This document shows positions 34,908 through 46,625 of a stretch of 64,000 nt of DNA, one piece after another (position 1 is the stretch's first letter; every line of letters starts with the position of its first letter). The stretch is taken from contig JAJUBI010000003.1 in the NCBI GenBank assembly GCA_022419385.1, forward strand, positions 1,798,001-1,862,000. The letters are read 5' to 3'. The translations under genes were made by a program, and so were the position numbers. The notes beneath the pieces are model-generated. The model was not told where the DNA came from, made no database searches, and worked only from the letters and a program-made list of their open reading frames with translations. Source of the stretch: Paraconiothyrium sp. Pb-2020. Taxonomy: Eukaryota > Ascomycota > Dothideomycetes > Pleosporales > Didymosphaeriaceae.

Positions 34908-35197
34908 ATGTCTGAACACAACTACAAATTCGAGGTCGCCATGAGCTGCGGCGGTTGCTCTGGCGCCGTCGAGCGCGTGCTGAAGAAGCTTGATGGTGCG
35001 TACATGCCCCCGTCGTCGTGACTGTTCAGGCTAACAGTCTTCCAGGTGTCAAGTCCTACAACGTGTCCCTGGACACTCAAACCGCCGAGATCGTCACCGT
35101 AGACTCGCTCAGCTACGATACCGTTCTCGAGAAGATCAAGAAGACTGGCAAGACGGTCAAGTCGGGCACCGCCGACGGCGAGACAAGGGATGTCTAG
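34908..35197 (+). CDS. ATX1: ATX1-type copper chaperone
   Basis: A 79-residue heavy-metal-associated domain protein in two exons, 34908-34995 and 35046-35197, with a 50-base intron. It shows the Cu(I)-binding MxCxxC motif as MSCGGC at residues 12-17, followed by SGAVERVLKKLDGVKSYNV, the standard first helix and second strand. It ends with the typical KKTGKTVKSG. The small single-domain size fits a cytosolic chaperone handing copper to a P-type ATPase (Ccc2) in the secretory pathway. It is divergent from palA with a TATA box upstream. The splice junction restores the conserved LDGVK. Confidence 0.93.
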
Positions 35198-36403
35198 TCC
35201 TGCATTGCGCGTCTTGGGTTGGGTTGCATCTTCGGTATACCAGGTTTTCTTCAGCGAGCGATGAGTTCTTTGCATACGGTAGGCTTCTGCAGGCCTTAGC
35301 TTGCGTTGCAATGTCGGATAGACTTTGGCGTTATAGATCTGAATGAGATACTTCGAACCATCTAATATGCTTGCATTCGGTCCGTGACGCAGGGAGGGAG
35401 ACCTCTGTAGAGAATACTGCCCCTCAGGAACAAGTGTGAGACGACCAAGTGATTGGGCAAACGGGACAGACCGTTTCGCACCCACGCCCATCTCGCCGTG
35501 AAGCATAAAGCGGCTGCCCCTCGGCGTCTCGGTGTCCTGTCGAGCGCGCCTTCTGAATGGAGACTTGCTTAGGTCGCGTGCGGCGGGAGAAGTCGGAGCT
35601 CCCTTCAAGACAATTCCTTGACTCACCTCGCACAATCTTATTTCCTTGGGCTCGCTGTCCGGAAGGCTGCCGTCACAGAGGCAGATGACCAGCAGAGTTC
35701 GTGCCTGAATTACCGGGCCTCCCATCGACTTCCCCAGAGGGACAAGCAGCCGTGACGCGTCCCGACTTTGTCCTCGCGAGCCTTCACACAGCCTCCATCT
35801 AATCAGATCGAAGGCATTCCGCTGACCCAAACTCGGCTTCAGCCCTCAGGGATCCTGCGACTCGTTCCGTGTCCCGGTGGAGCTTATTCCAACCAGACGT
35901 CAGCGAATTCTGCTGCCTGCGAGCCTCTCAAGCCGCCAACCTTCCTACCAACATAGTGACGCATTAGTATACGCAACGCAATCTCAAGCAAGAGGACACC
36001 TTGGACAGTTGCGTCGCCTATACGATTTATACGCGCCGTTTTGGGCGCTCCATGGCCGTTCACCATGCTCGGTAGGTGTCGCTTCGGTCATTCCGCTAGC
36101 GGTCAAACTCACTCATGCCGTGGGGCTGAACTACCCGCTTGGTCTGCACGCGCAGCCACTCGTATATTTTTGAGCACGCAGGCAGTAAGGCGTGTGACTA
36201 TGCTGGCGTAATGTGTCAGGAAGAGTCACTTCCGGTTCCTATACGCGGGGAGATGCTAATCCGCTCCATTGTCGTGGTATAAGAACCACGATCAGGCTAC
36301 AAGCTAAGGCTATCACACCACTATCAGTCCTCCGTCACCACACTTGTACATCATTGTCTCTATACCCGACGACCCCCTTTTGGTATTTACTATATATATC
36401 CTC
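35198..36403. other. Intergenic, with a long antisense open frame
   Basis: About 1.2 kb downstream of ATX1. The minus strand is open from 35830 to 34922, running antisense across the whole of ATX1. No domain is recognisable and the composition is Arg/Ser-rich, so I do not call it a gene. Confidence 0.4.
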
Positions 36404-37577
36404 ATGCCTTCCCCGTCGTCAAGAGGATATACATCATTCCCATCTTCTGCAGACCTCTTCTACTTTTGCACAACATCCTCAACATCTGAAGAGGACCTCA
36501 ACATCCACTATGCGCCACCATCCAAGTCCTCCTTGAAGATCGGCGTGCTGATCTTCGGCAATGACCAAATTCAGATGATGGATCTTGCTGTGGTCGACCT
36601 CTTGGCCAAGATTGGGAGGAACGGACTCAGTCGACTGAATGCACCGGCCGCAGTTCAAGACGAAGCCGTGGACGAGCTCGACATTCGATATGTGAACGAG
36701 AGCGGAGAGGGATCTTTTGCTATCACCTCCGGCGCTCGGATGCCAGTGACGGTGAGCTAGACTGTATCAGCTTGACCACGAGCCACAATGGGTGACGATA
36801 CAAGCCGGACACCTCGCAAATGAGTTCTGCTGCATGTTACTTTCGGATCCACCTTACGCCCACCTAAAGAAACCACGCAGCATCCAGGTGCAAGCCTTGA
36901 TGCCAGCTGCCTTCCTGGACTTGAACCTGGAGTAACAGACGTAGAGCTGTATTGGCGAGGATGATCTAGGTTGCTCATCCATTGTGAGCACCCACGAGCC
37001 ATTACTCCTGGCCAACGAGCCTTCCTTGGTCGCGCCGGATTCCCATAGTTTTGCTTCCTCAGCTTGCTGAGAGAATCTGGCAAGGAGAAAGGTTACCCTT
37101 CCCCTCACTACGTCGCTATCTCTGAGTCAAAAGGTTCTCAGACTAACGACCGCACAGAATTCCTTCGACGACGCGCCTCAATTCGACATGCTGGTCGTAC
37201 CTGGTTCATTTTCAGCAAGCGAACTACCAGTCTCCGCTACCGCCTTCCTGAATACCCAGTCGTCCAACCCGGGCATGACGGCAGTATTTTGCGTCTCTTC
37301 AGGAATCCTCAGACTGGCTCAATCAGGCATGCTCTTTCAGAAACGCGCAACAGGCCCCCCGAGCCTACTCCGGACGCTTCGACAAAGATATCCGGACACG
37401 GTATGGCAGAACATGCCATGGACGCGACACGACCATCTCTGGAGCAGCACTTCGGCGATCTCGGCTCTCGACATGGTAGCAGCATGGATGCGAGAGTACT
37501 TCTGGGACCGCAGGGGCGCTGTTCAGTATGCCTTGACGGCTGCGGGCATTGCTCCGCTTGATGAAGACGACGAATAA
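36404..37577 (+). CDS. DJ-1/PfpI family protein
   Basis: About 255 residues in two exons, 36404-36751 and 37158-37577, separated by a 406-base GT-AG intron (gtgagc to cacag), roughly eight times the local norm. The fold signature is LKIGVLIFGNDQIQMMDLAV near residue 50 (first strand and helix), FDMLVVPGS (about 125-133), and the nucleophile elbow TAVFCVSSGIL with Cys at about 161. Later WTRHDHLWSSTSAISALDMV fits the family's closing helix region. Members include stress chaperones, glyoxalases and amidotransferase-like enzymes; this one's activity is unknown. The first 45 residues are Ser-rich and not typical, so the true start may differ. The junction MPVT to NSFDDAPQFD is plausible for the family. 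Confidence 0.75.
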
Positions 37578-38628
37578 TGACATGTGGGTATCAGGCATTT
37601 TGGGCTGTTTTGTACCTCTCCTCTTTATACCCTCTCCGGTGCAGCAAGGCACATACAGAGCTGGCAGATGAGTCGCACGCGGCGTCGTGGGCTCAACAAA
37701 TATGTAAGATTAGGATCTGGATCGTAGCGTCCGGATGGACAGCTCTTCGGACCATGTACTTGTATGTTATTGTACACTATACGACAGATATTTTGCATCG
37801 CCCATTGTCTCCTTCCACAATTGTTGAGAGGGTTCGGACGCCGTGAAGGCGCCCCAGATCGGCCTCCACGACACAAAGGGACGAGTCGATGTTCGCTATG
37901 ACGCGTATGACAAGCTCGAGATCTGGGGATGGACACGACGAAAGTCCACAAATGCTCGCACGAATCCACAAGTTCCCCACGCCCGAAGTTTCTGGTCGCA
38001 TCGGCCCAACGAAAGGCGAGCAGTACCGGCGATGCGACGTCATCGGAACATCTCGGGCGAGGCACACGAGTGGGATGTGCGCAGAGGCGGATTGTCCAGG
38101 CCGTGATTGGCTGAATCTCGCAAGTGGCAAGGGGCGTTGCAGCACGATTGGCTTGTGAAGATCCAGGGTCGCCGCTTTTTACCAACGGCTCAACAACAAC
38201 CGAAGTCTTCTCTTATGCTGCTCGCGTGCCTTTTGCACCCTTACACTCTCTGTGCATACCATCGCTGACACTTTACAACGACACAATATAACAAAAAAGA
38301 TTGTTGAAGCACTTATTCGACGTTCTAGAGTCGTCGCGGAACCCACGCCGAGTCCCCGATACCGCACGGATCCACTACTCCGGCTTTCGTGTGGCCCTTG
38401 CTCTTTACCGAGACGAGCGTTTTTCCATCTTTTGCCTACCATACACCCTCCTTTCCAACGACAACGCCGTCACCGGCCTCCATCCACATCCAACGACTGC
38501 ATCACCGGATCCTATCGCGCAAAGTCGCTTCTTAACGTCTCCGATCGCGGCTCTCGACTCGCACACGACCACCACCGCGGGTACACTCCTTATCATCGCG
38601 ACGCGCTCCGCGCGCCAAATCACACACA
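37578..38628. other. Intergenic, nothing recognised
   Basis: About 1 kb upstream of the UPS2-like gene with overlapping short frames only. The last 300 bases are pyrimidine- and CA-rich, like a fungal leader. Confidence 0.5.
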
Positions 38629-39257
38629 ATGAAGATCTTCCAGCAAAATACCGAGTTCGACTACTCGTGGGAAGAGGTCAGCACGAGCAACTGGCGCAAA
38701 TACGGGCCTTGGAACGAAAGCTGCAAGCACGTTATCGCCGTGGACACTTTGTCCCGGACTGTAGATGCCTCTACCGGCATTGTAAGGCCTTCACCGGTTA
38801 CCTCCTCCTATGTTCATATCACTGACACAATACTCAGCTCCGAACAGAACGTCTAATCACCTGCAAGCAGTCCGCCCCGAAATGGGTCCTCTCCTTGCTC
38901 GGCGGCCAAGACACATCCCTCGTGTACGAAACTTCTTACGTCGACCCCTCGCAACGGTCCGTGACACTATGCTCGATGAATATGACGTGGTCGGACCTGC
39001 TCAACGTGCGGGAAACATGTATCTACTCCCCTTCGTCGAGTGATCCTAGCAAGAAAACAAAGTTTCAGCAACGAGCAGAGGTCACAGCACTGTGCGGCGG
39101 CTGGGCAAAGATTAAGAACAAGCTCGAGGAAGTCACAGTGGAGCGGTTCCAGCAGAATGCGGCCAAGGGCCGCGAGGGTTTTGAGATGGTGCTTGAGATG
39201 TCGCGACGAGCGTTTCAAGAACAGAAGTCGCCTATACTGCGGGAGGCGAGGATATAG
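38629..39257 (+). CDS. UPS2: UPS2/PRELI-type mitochondrial lipid-transfer protein
   Basis: A PRELI/MSF1 domain (PF04707) protein of 190 residues in two exons, 38629-38781 and 38838-39257, with a 56-base intron. The start MKIFQQNTEFDYSWEEVSTS, the HVIAVDTLSR strand, RLITCKQSAPKWVLSLLGG and KKTKFQQRAEVTA match the family. MKxFQ and PKWxxxxLGG favour the Ups2 branch (phosphatidylserine transfer with Mdm35) over Ups1 (phosphatidic acid). It acts in the mitochondrial intermembrane space without a cleavable presequence. The domain fills almost the whole protein, as usual for the family. Confidence 0.92.
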
Positions 39258-41115
39258 GAGGGCTGTTCAGCTCCTGCTGCGTTTCTTGCTTTACGTTGCA
39301 TCTCAGCGAGCGAGTCTCTCCTCCCCGTCAGATCTCTCGTCATTCCTCTCAAAAAGTCCATCGATTAGCGCGTCATCTCCATCACACAAAAGCATTTCGG
39401 GCATGGCGTTAATAGAAGTAATACCCGCTCTCGACCTGGGAATAGAGTAGACCCCCGGGCTCGCAGACACGATAGATACACTCGGTTGACGAGTAATTTA
39501 ATGAAGTTATGTTTTCTTTTGCATTTACATCTTGATATTTGGCGCCGTGCAGTGTAGGGGGACGCAATCCGACTGTGCGTTGCGCGATCGTTGTTTGTTT
39601 ACACTAGAGGCGAGTGTGACTCACCGTCATTGCTCGCCCACGAGTATTGTGTACCCGCCCTACTTATCAATCCTAGTATGTGGGGTGGGGTAAGGATGGC
39701 TGGGATGTTGACGTAGGGCGAGTAGAACGGCCTCCTGGCTGGGGTGTGCAAGCTCCCAGCAACCACTTTACTTGGTAAATGTTAGCCATGGTGAGCACCA
39801 CCTCGACAGGACGAAAGATGGGATAGTCTGTGGTATAAAGCGGTGATTTCCGCGCCGGATTTTCCTCTGCGCGGTACACATGAACACCAACGGTCTAAAA
39901 GATAAACTGGTCAGCACATTCACAACTGAACGTCTAGGAGACACGTGAAATATTGGGATATGTAGGTGCCTGGTGTTTGTCCCGAAAATGACTAGCATTC
40001 ACATTTTTGGCAGCAGTCTAAGACACTATCGATTCTTAGAACATGTGAATTCTGAACGTGCGCGGGAATGAACGGTAGAAAGCCATTAAAGAAGGATGAT
40101 GGTGGCGATGATGGGTGAGATGTACATAAAGCCTACTAGATTACATTGCATCCTATGCTTGATATTGCTGGTAAGAAAGGGGGGAAGAGCAAGCTTAAAG
40201 AATAGATTTGTGCGTTGATAATAAAGAACGCGACCACTATACGAGAGAAGTGCTTGATAGAACGTGAAGAGAAGCACTCCCATTTGGACTTGTCTTGGTT
40301 TTTACACTACTTTGCAATCTTGGTCTAATTCCATCACTGATTCGCTTCTACTGGCTGCGCTGATGACCCATACTCCTTGCAATGACGACTCCATATGCGT
40401 GTCCGGTAATTGTCTTGGAGATTTCCCGAATAGACCCCACATGGTTGCCTTGTGGTCGCTATCCAAAATGTACCGTGGATGATCCCGATGTAGTTGATTT
40501 TCCAGGATGAGAGCCGATCGGGTTTCGAGACTCGTGTACCACAGGTAAATGTGTCACACAAAGACTCGAATGACTCCGCTCGTGTTTTAAAGTTCATTTT
40601 TACCTCTACAACTTGAATAAAGTGATTGACTCAATGTTCAAATCAACTCCTCAATTGCGCCGTAAAATACATGCGAGAATACATCTCAGTCGCTTTCGAT
40701 TTGGTCCTGTTCGGTATGTCTGAGCTCCTCCTGGTTCTTATCGGTGATCATGTAATGAAGCAGTGACTCGGAAGGCATTCGAAGTACCTCTGTGACCTTT
40801 TTGGGTGATTTGATCGCTTAGTAGACCGTCGGCGAAACCGCCAGTTGTGGCTTAGTGTTATGCAACAAACAGACACGACAGACTCATCCCCGCTCCTACC
40901 GGTAGCAGCAGCTGATTAGTAATGATGGAAATCTAGGTGGCTGGGAGAGCTTCAGAGATAGTTCCTCTTCGTGATAGAGACCGACGAATCGATATCTGGC
41001 CGCACGACTTCGGATTGTCGTGAGCTTTGCACAAGCTGGAATTGTGGCAAGAGTCGAGTTCACCTTTGGCAAACGGATGTACAGATAGATGAATGCCGAC
41101 TTTGTCTCTCTCACT
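39258..41115. other. Intergenic, nothing recognised
   Basis: About 1.9 kb between the UPS2-like gene and the P450. No supported coding region, RNA gene or repeat was seen. Confidence 0.5.
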
Positions 41116-42841
41116 ATGTCTTCACAGTTGATTATGGGAGCTATCACTGTCGTGTCTAAGTATCGAGTGTTGCTGCTTTGCGCTTTACTTAGTCTGTTCG
41201 TCATTAGGAAGCTCATCGTCTATCTTAAGCTTCGTCAGTTTGGTGGTCCTCGCTCGACAGGCATCAGTGACTGGCCTCATAGCCGGGCGATGCTCCAGAA
41301 TCGTTGCCACGAATTCTACGAGGATGCTACCCATAACTATGGTAAGAAATAAATGCGGAACCTTCATAGTACGTTCACTGATGGTCAATATCTGCAGGCC
41401 CCATTGCGCGTGTGGCACCCAACGCTCTGATCACGTCCTCACCTGAAGTATGGGCCCATGTGAACAGTAAACCCGACTACAAGCGCTCCGATTGGTACTA
41501 CAACGCGTGCCGTATCGAGTACCGGAGGGACAACGTCTTTAGCCAGACAGACAATGTGAAACATGAGCAGAGAAGGAAGCAGATGGCTCCAGGGGTAAGC
41601 TACTTAGCTTAATCGCAGAGGGATCAAGCACTTACCTGGGGCTTTAGTATTCCGGAAGAGAAAATCTACATCTCGAAAGCTCCGTCGACAAGAGAGTTGA
41701 AGAATTCGTTGAGCTCATCCGTGCCAAGTATCTCTCGTCGGAAGCTCAAGTCATTCCGATGGACCTCGCCCAAAAGGTTCAGTATTTGACTCTGGACGTC
41801 ATTAGTAGCCTCGCTTTTGGGAAGACATTTGGTATGCTACAGAATGATGCAGATGTTGATGACTATCTCAGATCAAGTGAGGAGGGTTTGGCCGCAGGGA
41901 ATACTGCCCTTGCGTTAGGTGTCAGCTGGCTTGCACATGCACCCTTTATCGGCAAGTTTATTGCACCGTCGCCCAACGATGATACTGGGTTTGGAAAGAT
42001 GATTGCGGCATGTTTTCGCTTCGTTGACGAGCGCGCGGCTAATCCGACTGACAAACGATCCGATATGCTAGCCTCATTTATCCGTCACGGCTTATCAGGG
42101 GACGAGTTGCGTTCAGAGGCCCTGGAGCAGCTCATCGCGGGTGCGGATACAACGTCGAGTGGTATCCGCGGAGCCCTCTTATACATCATGACGAATCCGC
42201 GTGTATATGGAAAGTTGCAGCAGGAGGTTGATGAAGCCGTTCGTGATGGCAAAGCACCAGCTTCTGGCAGAGGCATCATCAATCTTGCAGAAGCAAAGCA
42301 GCTTCCATATCTTCAGGCGGTTATCCGTGAGGCTTTGCGAGTCTGGCCACCAGCTGTCAATATTTTCTCGCGTCACACACCTCCAGGTGGCGATACAATT
42401 GCCGTCAAGGGTGAAAACATATTCTTGCCGGGTGGTGTGTCCATTGGGTATTGCGCGTATGGGTTGCATCGTAGCGAGGAAGTCTACGGAACAGACGCAA
42501 AGGTGTTCAGACCCGAGCGATGGTTGAACTCGGACCCTGACAAGCTAGCCGCCATGATCCGCACGAACGAACTCGTCTTCGGGCACGGGAAATTCCAATG
42601 CTTAGGCAGGCCAGTGGCTCAGCTTGAGCTGGTTAAAACCATATACGAGGTACTTTGATGATGTTTACTTATTGTAATTCGTCACTCATGGAAAAAAAGA
42701 TTGCTGACTGCGTTCATACAGCTGATGCGTAACTTTGACATGGCCCTGATCAACCCAACAAAACCCTGGAATGCTCGAAATCACTTTGGACTCTTTGCCA
42801 TTTCTGACATGTGGGTACAAGTAATGGAACGAGAAAAGTGA
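41116..42841 (+). CDS. Cytochrome P450 monooxygenase (pisatin demethylase-like class)
   Basis: A microsomal P450 of 514 residues in four exons: 41116-41341, 41398-41594, 41648-42649 and 42722-42841. A membrane anchor is visible at about 15-35 (YRVLLLCALLSLFVI). The oxygen-binding I-helix motif is AGADTTSSG, the ExxR motif is in VIREALR, then FRPERW, and the heme loop is FGHGKFQCLG with Cys459 as iron ligand. The general pattern (GPIARVAPN near the start of exon 2) resembles the CYP57/pisatin-demethylase-like families used in secondary metabolism and detoxification. The last intron removes a stop and restores LMRNFDMALINPTKPW. The start at 41116 places the anchor at the N-terminus. It is convergent with the GMC oxidoreductase 128 bases away. 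The substrate is unknown. Confidence 0.93.
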
Positions 42842-42969
42842 TGGCCATTGTTCACACATGGCCAGAGAACTGTAGCGAACTCCAGGTCGAACAACGCTGT
42901 GAATTGTAGTGAACATTCATATGGCTTCAAGTGTGCCTCAATGCTATCCCCTCTTTCCTGAGTATGAGC

Positions 42970-45069
42970 CTATTTTCCACGGATAATATCCGCTGCTCGT
43001 TCAGCAACTCCATATACTGTCGTCATCGTATGACTCGCTGGCAACTGTGGAAATACACTCTGATCGACGATTCTCAATCCCTCTACCCCATAAACCTTCA
43101 ACTCCCCATCCACCACACCACCCTCCTCTCTCGGTCCCATCTTACAAGATCCCCCGGGATGGTACAGAGTAGATGCGCCGCTGCGGATGTATTCGTCTAA
43201 GTCCTCATCACTAGTGACATTTGCTCCAGGTGCGGCCTCGAAAGGGTGTAGTGAAGCAAGCGATGGGGAAGTGATAAAGCGGCGCGCAAAATGGATACCT
43301 TCTCGGAGGAGAAGGACGTCCAACGGGTTGCGCAAGAAGCCAGAGTCCGCAACTGGTGGATCGAAGATGCTAGATGAAGATGCCTTGACGCTGCCACGCG
43401 AGTAGGGGTGCTGGAGTCCAAGCACCATGACGCCATCTGCCCAGATGATTTCGAGGGTTCCGGAGTCGTTGGCGAGGAGACGAGAAGTGAGGGAATCGTA
43501 CTGGGCCTGGTAGCCCTTGAGTACTTCTGCAGTAATGTCCGTTGGCAGGGACGCTGAGGCATTTCCAGCGCTGGCTTGGGCGTGGATAGACGCTGAGGCG
43601 TTCGAATAGAAGGGGACGGGGAGGAAGAGGAGGAAGTCGGCCGTGGGAGAGGAGTATGGGCCGCGCTTTTGTGTGTCGTAATCTTGGCGGGCCTGGGCTG
43701 CGAACGTAGCATTTTGAAGGGCGCTTTGGGTTAGGACTGTGGTGTTGAGCGTGTTTACGACTGTAGCTGAGACGTGATCGTGCAGATTTTGTCCAACAGC
43801 TGGAAGATTAACAACGGGTTTCACTCCGATATTCTTCAGATGCGCAGAGTCTCCGATGCCGGATATTTGAAGCAGCTGGGGCGTGTGTAGCGCTCCAGCA
43901 GCGAGGACAGCCTCTCGAGAAACGCTAACAGTCTGGCGTGTCGCGTTTGAGGAGCTGGCAAACTCGACGCCGGTAACCTTTACGGTGCCGTTCGCCGTCT
44001 TGGTAATGATCCGTGTAACTTGTTGCCCAGTAATAATATGAAAATTCTTGCGCGCCGTAGCGCTGTCGTAGTAAGCCTCTTTAGCAGAGTCCCGCGTAAC
44101 GTTGACAGGGTCCAGATTGTGAGGGCAGTAGTAGCCACCAAAAGCGTCCCCGTTGGCTGGGTCATTAGGGATGTAGATTCTGTTTTCCTTCGTTGCGTTG
44201 ATCAGGTTTTCTATGGGCGCTGTAAGTGCTGCTCTTCGATTTCAACAGATAGGCTGCCCGTTCAGCACTTACTAGTCGTTGGCCAGAAGAAGGGGGAGTA
44301 TGAGACATCCATATATCCATTGTCGCCATGGAACGCAAGATCCCATTTGATATCGTATTCAGCCAAGATCTCTTTCGCTGGGGGCGTGAACTTTTCGTTC
44401 TGTGAAGCCGTTAGACTACGATTCTGGCAGCGGTCTTCCCAATGTGTCATCAACGGATGGATGATGGACCCAACGTACCTTCTTGAAGTATGGCAATATA
44501 CTTCCGAAGTTCCACCCGCTATTGCCGAATGTTTCCCAGGCATTGTAATCCGACTTCGACCCCCTGTCAAAAACCATCCGGTTCAGCTTCGTCGAGCCGC
44601 CAACGATCTTCCCTTGGGGAATCGACACTACACGGCCACCCAAAGCGTCATTCGCAGTGTACGACGTGTTCCAGTCATACTTTGTTCCTACAGCACCGCC
44701 CGCGAGACCAGGGATAGTGACGAAGTCTTCATTCTGGTCGCTGGCAGGTACTGTAAGCGACGTCCGGACAAAAACATGCTTTGGTTTGCAACTTACAATT
44801 GCCCAGCTTCAATAACAAGCACAGTGACAGCTGCAAGCTAATTGTTAGTCTATCGGCGCCTGCAGGTACGCGAACTCGAACCTACCGGGATCCTCCGACA
44901 ATCGATTCGCAACCGTCAGGCCCGACGCGCCGGCGCCAACCACCACATAATCATACTTTTTACTCAACTTCTCCGCTCGCTGCACCAACGTGCCCTCGAA
45001 TAGCGGATGCGCATGGGCACCAATAGCGATGACCGAGCACGCGACGCTTAATCGTGAAAAAGCGACCAT
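42970..45069 (-). CDS. GMC-family FAD oxidoreductase, secreted type
   Basis: A glucose-methanol-choline oxidoreductase of 618 residues in five exons: 45069-44886, 44830-44797 (34 bases), 44740-44479, 44399-44273 and 44219-42970. Introns are 53-79 bases. Residues 1 to about 20 look like a signal peptide (MVAFSRLSVACSVIAIGAHA). The FAD-binding motif is VVVGAGASGL at 42-51, followed by VTVLVIEAG. GGSTKLNRMVFDRG is the first GMC signature region and GALHTPQLLQISGIG the second. The C-terminal catalytic zone has YHPGGSCKMG and LPASHTMTTVYG with the active-site His. Family members oxidise alcohols (aryl-alcohol or glucose oxidases, dehydrogenases); the substrate cannot be told. The neighbouring convergent P450 may work in the same pathway. 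Confidence 0.93.
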
Positions 45070-46601
45070 ATCGGTGAACGAGTGAAAAGAACGAGTGGAC
45101 GCCAATATCCTACGCCAGCAACACGTGGAGAACCAAATCAGGCTCCACGCCGACGATTAATATATCGCGCCCGCACTGCATCATTTCATCTGTGGAGGCT
45201 TCGATCGCAGTAAGTGTGCAAAGTGCCGGTGATCGTTTCCGGCAGATAGATTAAAAAGGGGAATTGGTGAAAGCACTCGGGTGTTTTCCAAGGGTTCCAA
45301 GGGCTGAGCCTCCACATCCAAGCCCCTCTCGGTCCTTTTTGCACGTGATCGCTCCTACATTCGGGTACCCGAGGCCTTTCGTCAACCTTGGTTAAGGTAA
45401 TGTTCCTTCCTTTTCAGGTTATTCCTCCATGCGATCGCTAGCGCGCGTTTACAAACGTGCTCACGTTCATCGGAGTTATTAAACCGACGGACCGATTTCG
45501 TTTCCGCATGTATACGCTATGTCGACTGTCGAAGGCGCAGCCCATTCTAGTTCGAGTCCCTACCGCTTTGGCAGACCACAGCCTTGAAAAGAAAGAGGGA
45601 CGAGGATGATGTGCTTTCGTGGCAGATTTGAGATTCGATGTTTCAGCAAATCGTGCGATTCTTTGATGCCTTGGTCCTTTAGTTGAAAATCTTACACAAA
45701 GTGACATGGGTATTCATGCTTGTACGACGTCCTCGGCTTACAACAATGTATCTTGGTAATCTCGCATCTTTGGGTTACGCGAAGTGGCCGTAGAGATGGT
45801 GATAATGAGCTTTGGCACTAGTTCCTAGCAGTGCGAGACTGGATGAGGTAACATGTTCGCAACCTTTCTATATGAGGTGATCGGCATTCCACAGCACAGG
45901 ACTTGATCACCGTACTCCAAGATGGGGCGATAATACAAATCATTTACCTCCTTGGTCACCTTCTTGGTCTCAGGTGCTTGGGAACAGCACTCTATATAGA
46001 CGTTGAATCTTTATAGCAGTAAAACTCCTCCTAACGTTGATAATAGACAACATACAAATCATGTGTCACTTACACGTGTACAAATCAAAGAAAAAGAAAA
46101 TTGTCCGACATGTTCTAGATGAGTGAGTGTGAAGAATCCGAGTAGAGCTTTTAGAAGGGGAAGCGCGACCGTGCCTTGAACGCATGTCAATAAACAATCG
46201 GACAGAAGAGTTTAGTAATGGTTCTGAGCACTAAGGTCTCAAGCAAAGTAGAGATAAAAGAGACTGGTAGGAATATCGCACATAAATATCTGAAAGCCGC
46301 TCTGATATGATGGCACACAGCACAGGACAACTAAACAGCGTAACGTGTGGCGTTCTGTGCGCTTGTGTGGTTGCCGTAACCTGGCATCGAAATTTGCAAT
46401 GCGGTGCATTGTTGGCCCTCTAGAAATAACAGGTATGGAGGGGCATGTGAACATCTTGTGTTGGTCACGGTTTAGCCATGATCCGAAACGTTAGTACCAC
46501 ATAGAGTCAGTAGAAAACTTTATGATGCCGAGCACCACTGTTGTAAATTTGATAAAGACCCCAAACAAATTGCGGAACCGGAGGATCCAGGATATGAAAA
46601 G

Positions 46602-46625
46602 CCCTTGCCCTTGCCCTTGCCCTTG
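46602..46625. repeat. Hexamer microsatellite (CCCTTG)4
   Basis: Four perfect tandem copies of CCCTTG. This is not the fungal telomere unit (CCCTAA). No gene contains it. Confidence 0.9.

Noticed and set aside
36757..37083. Minus-strand frame inside the DJ-1 intron as a nested gene
   Set aside because: It starts at a non-ATG codon and shows no recognisable protein features.
45540..45575. tRNA T-arm-like GTTCGAGTCCC
   Set aside because: The flanking bases do not form the T stem, and no acceptor or anticodon arms can be placed around it.
46602..46625. Possible internal telomere repeat
   Set aside because: The unit is CCCTTG, not CCCTAA, and there are only four copies; it is an ordinary microsatellite.
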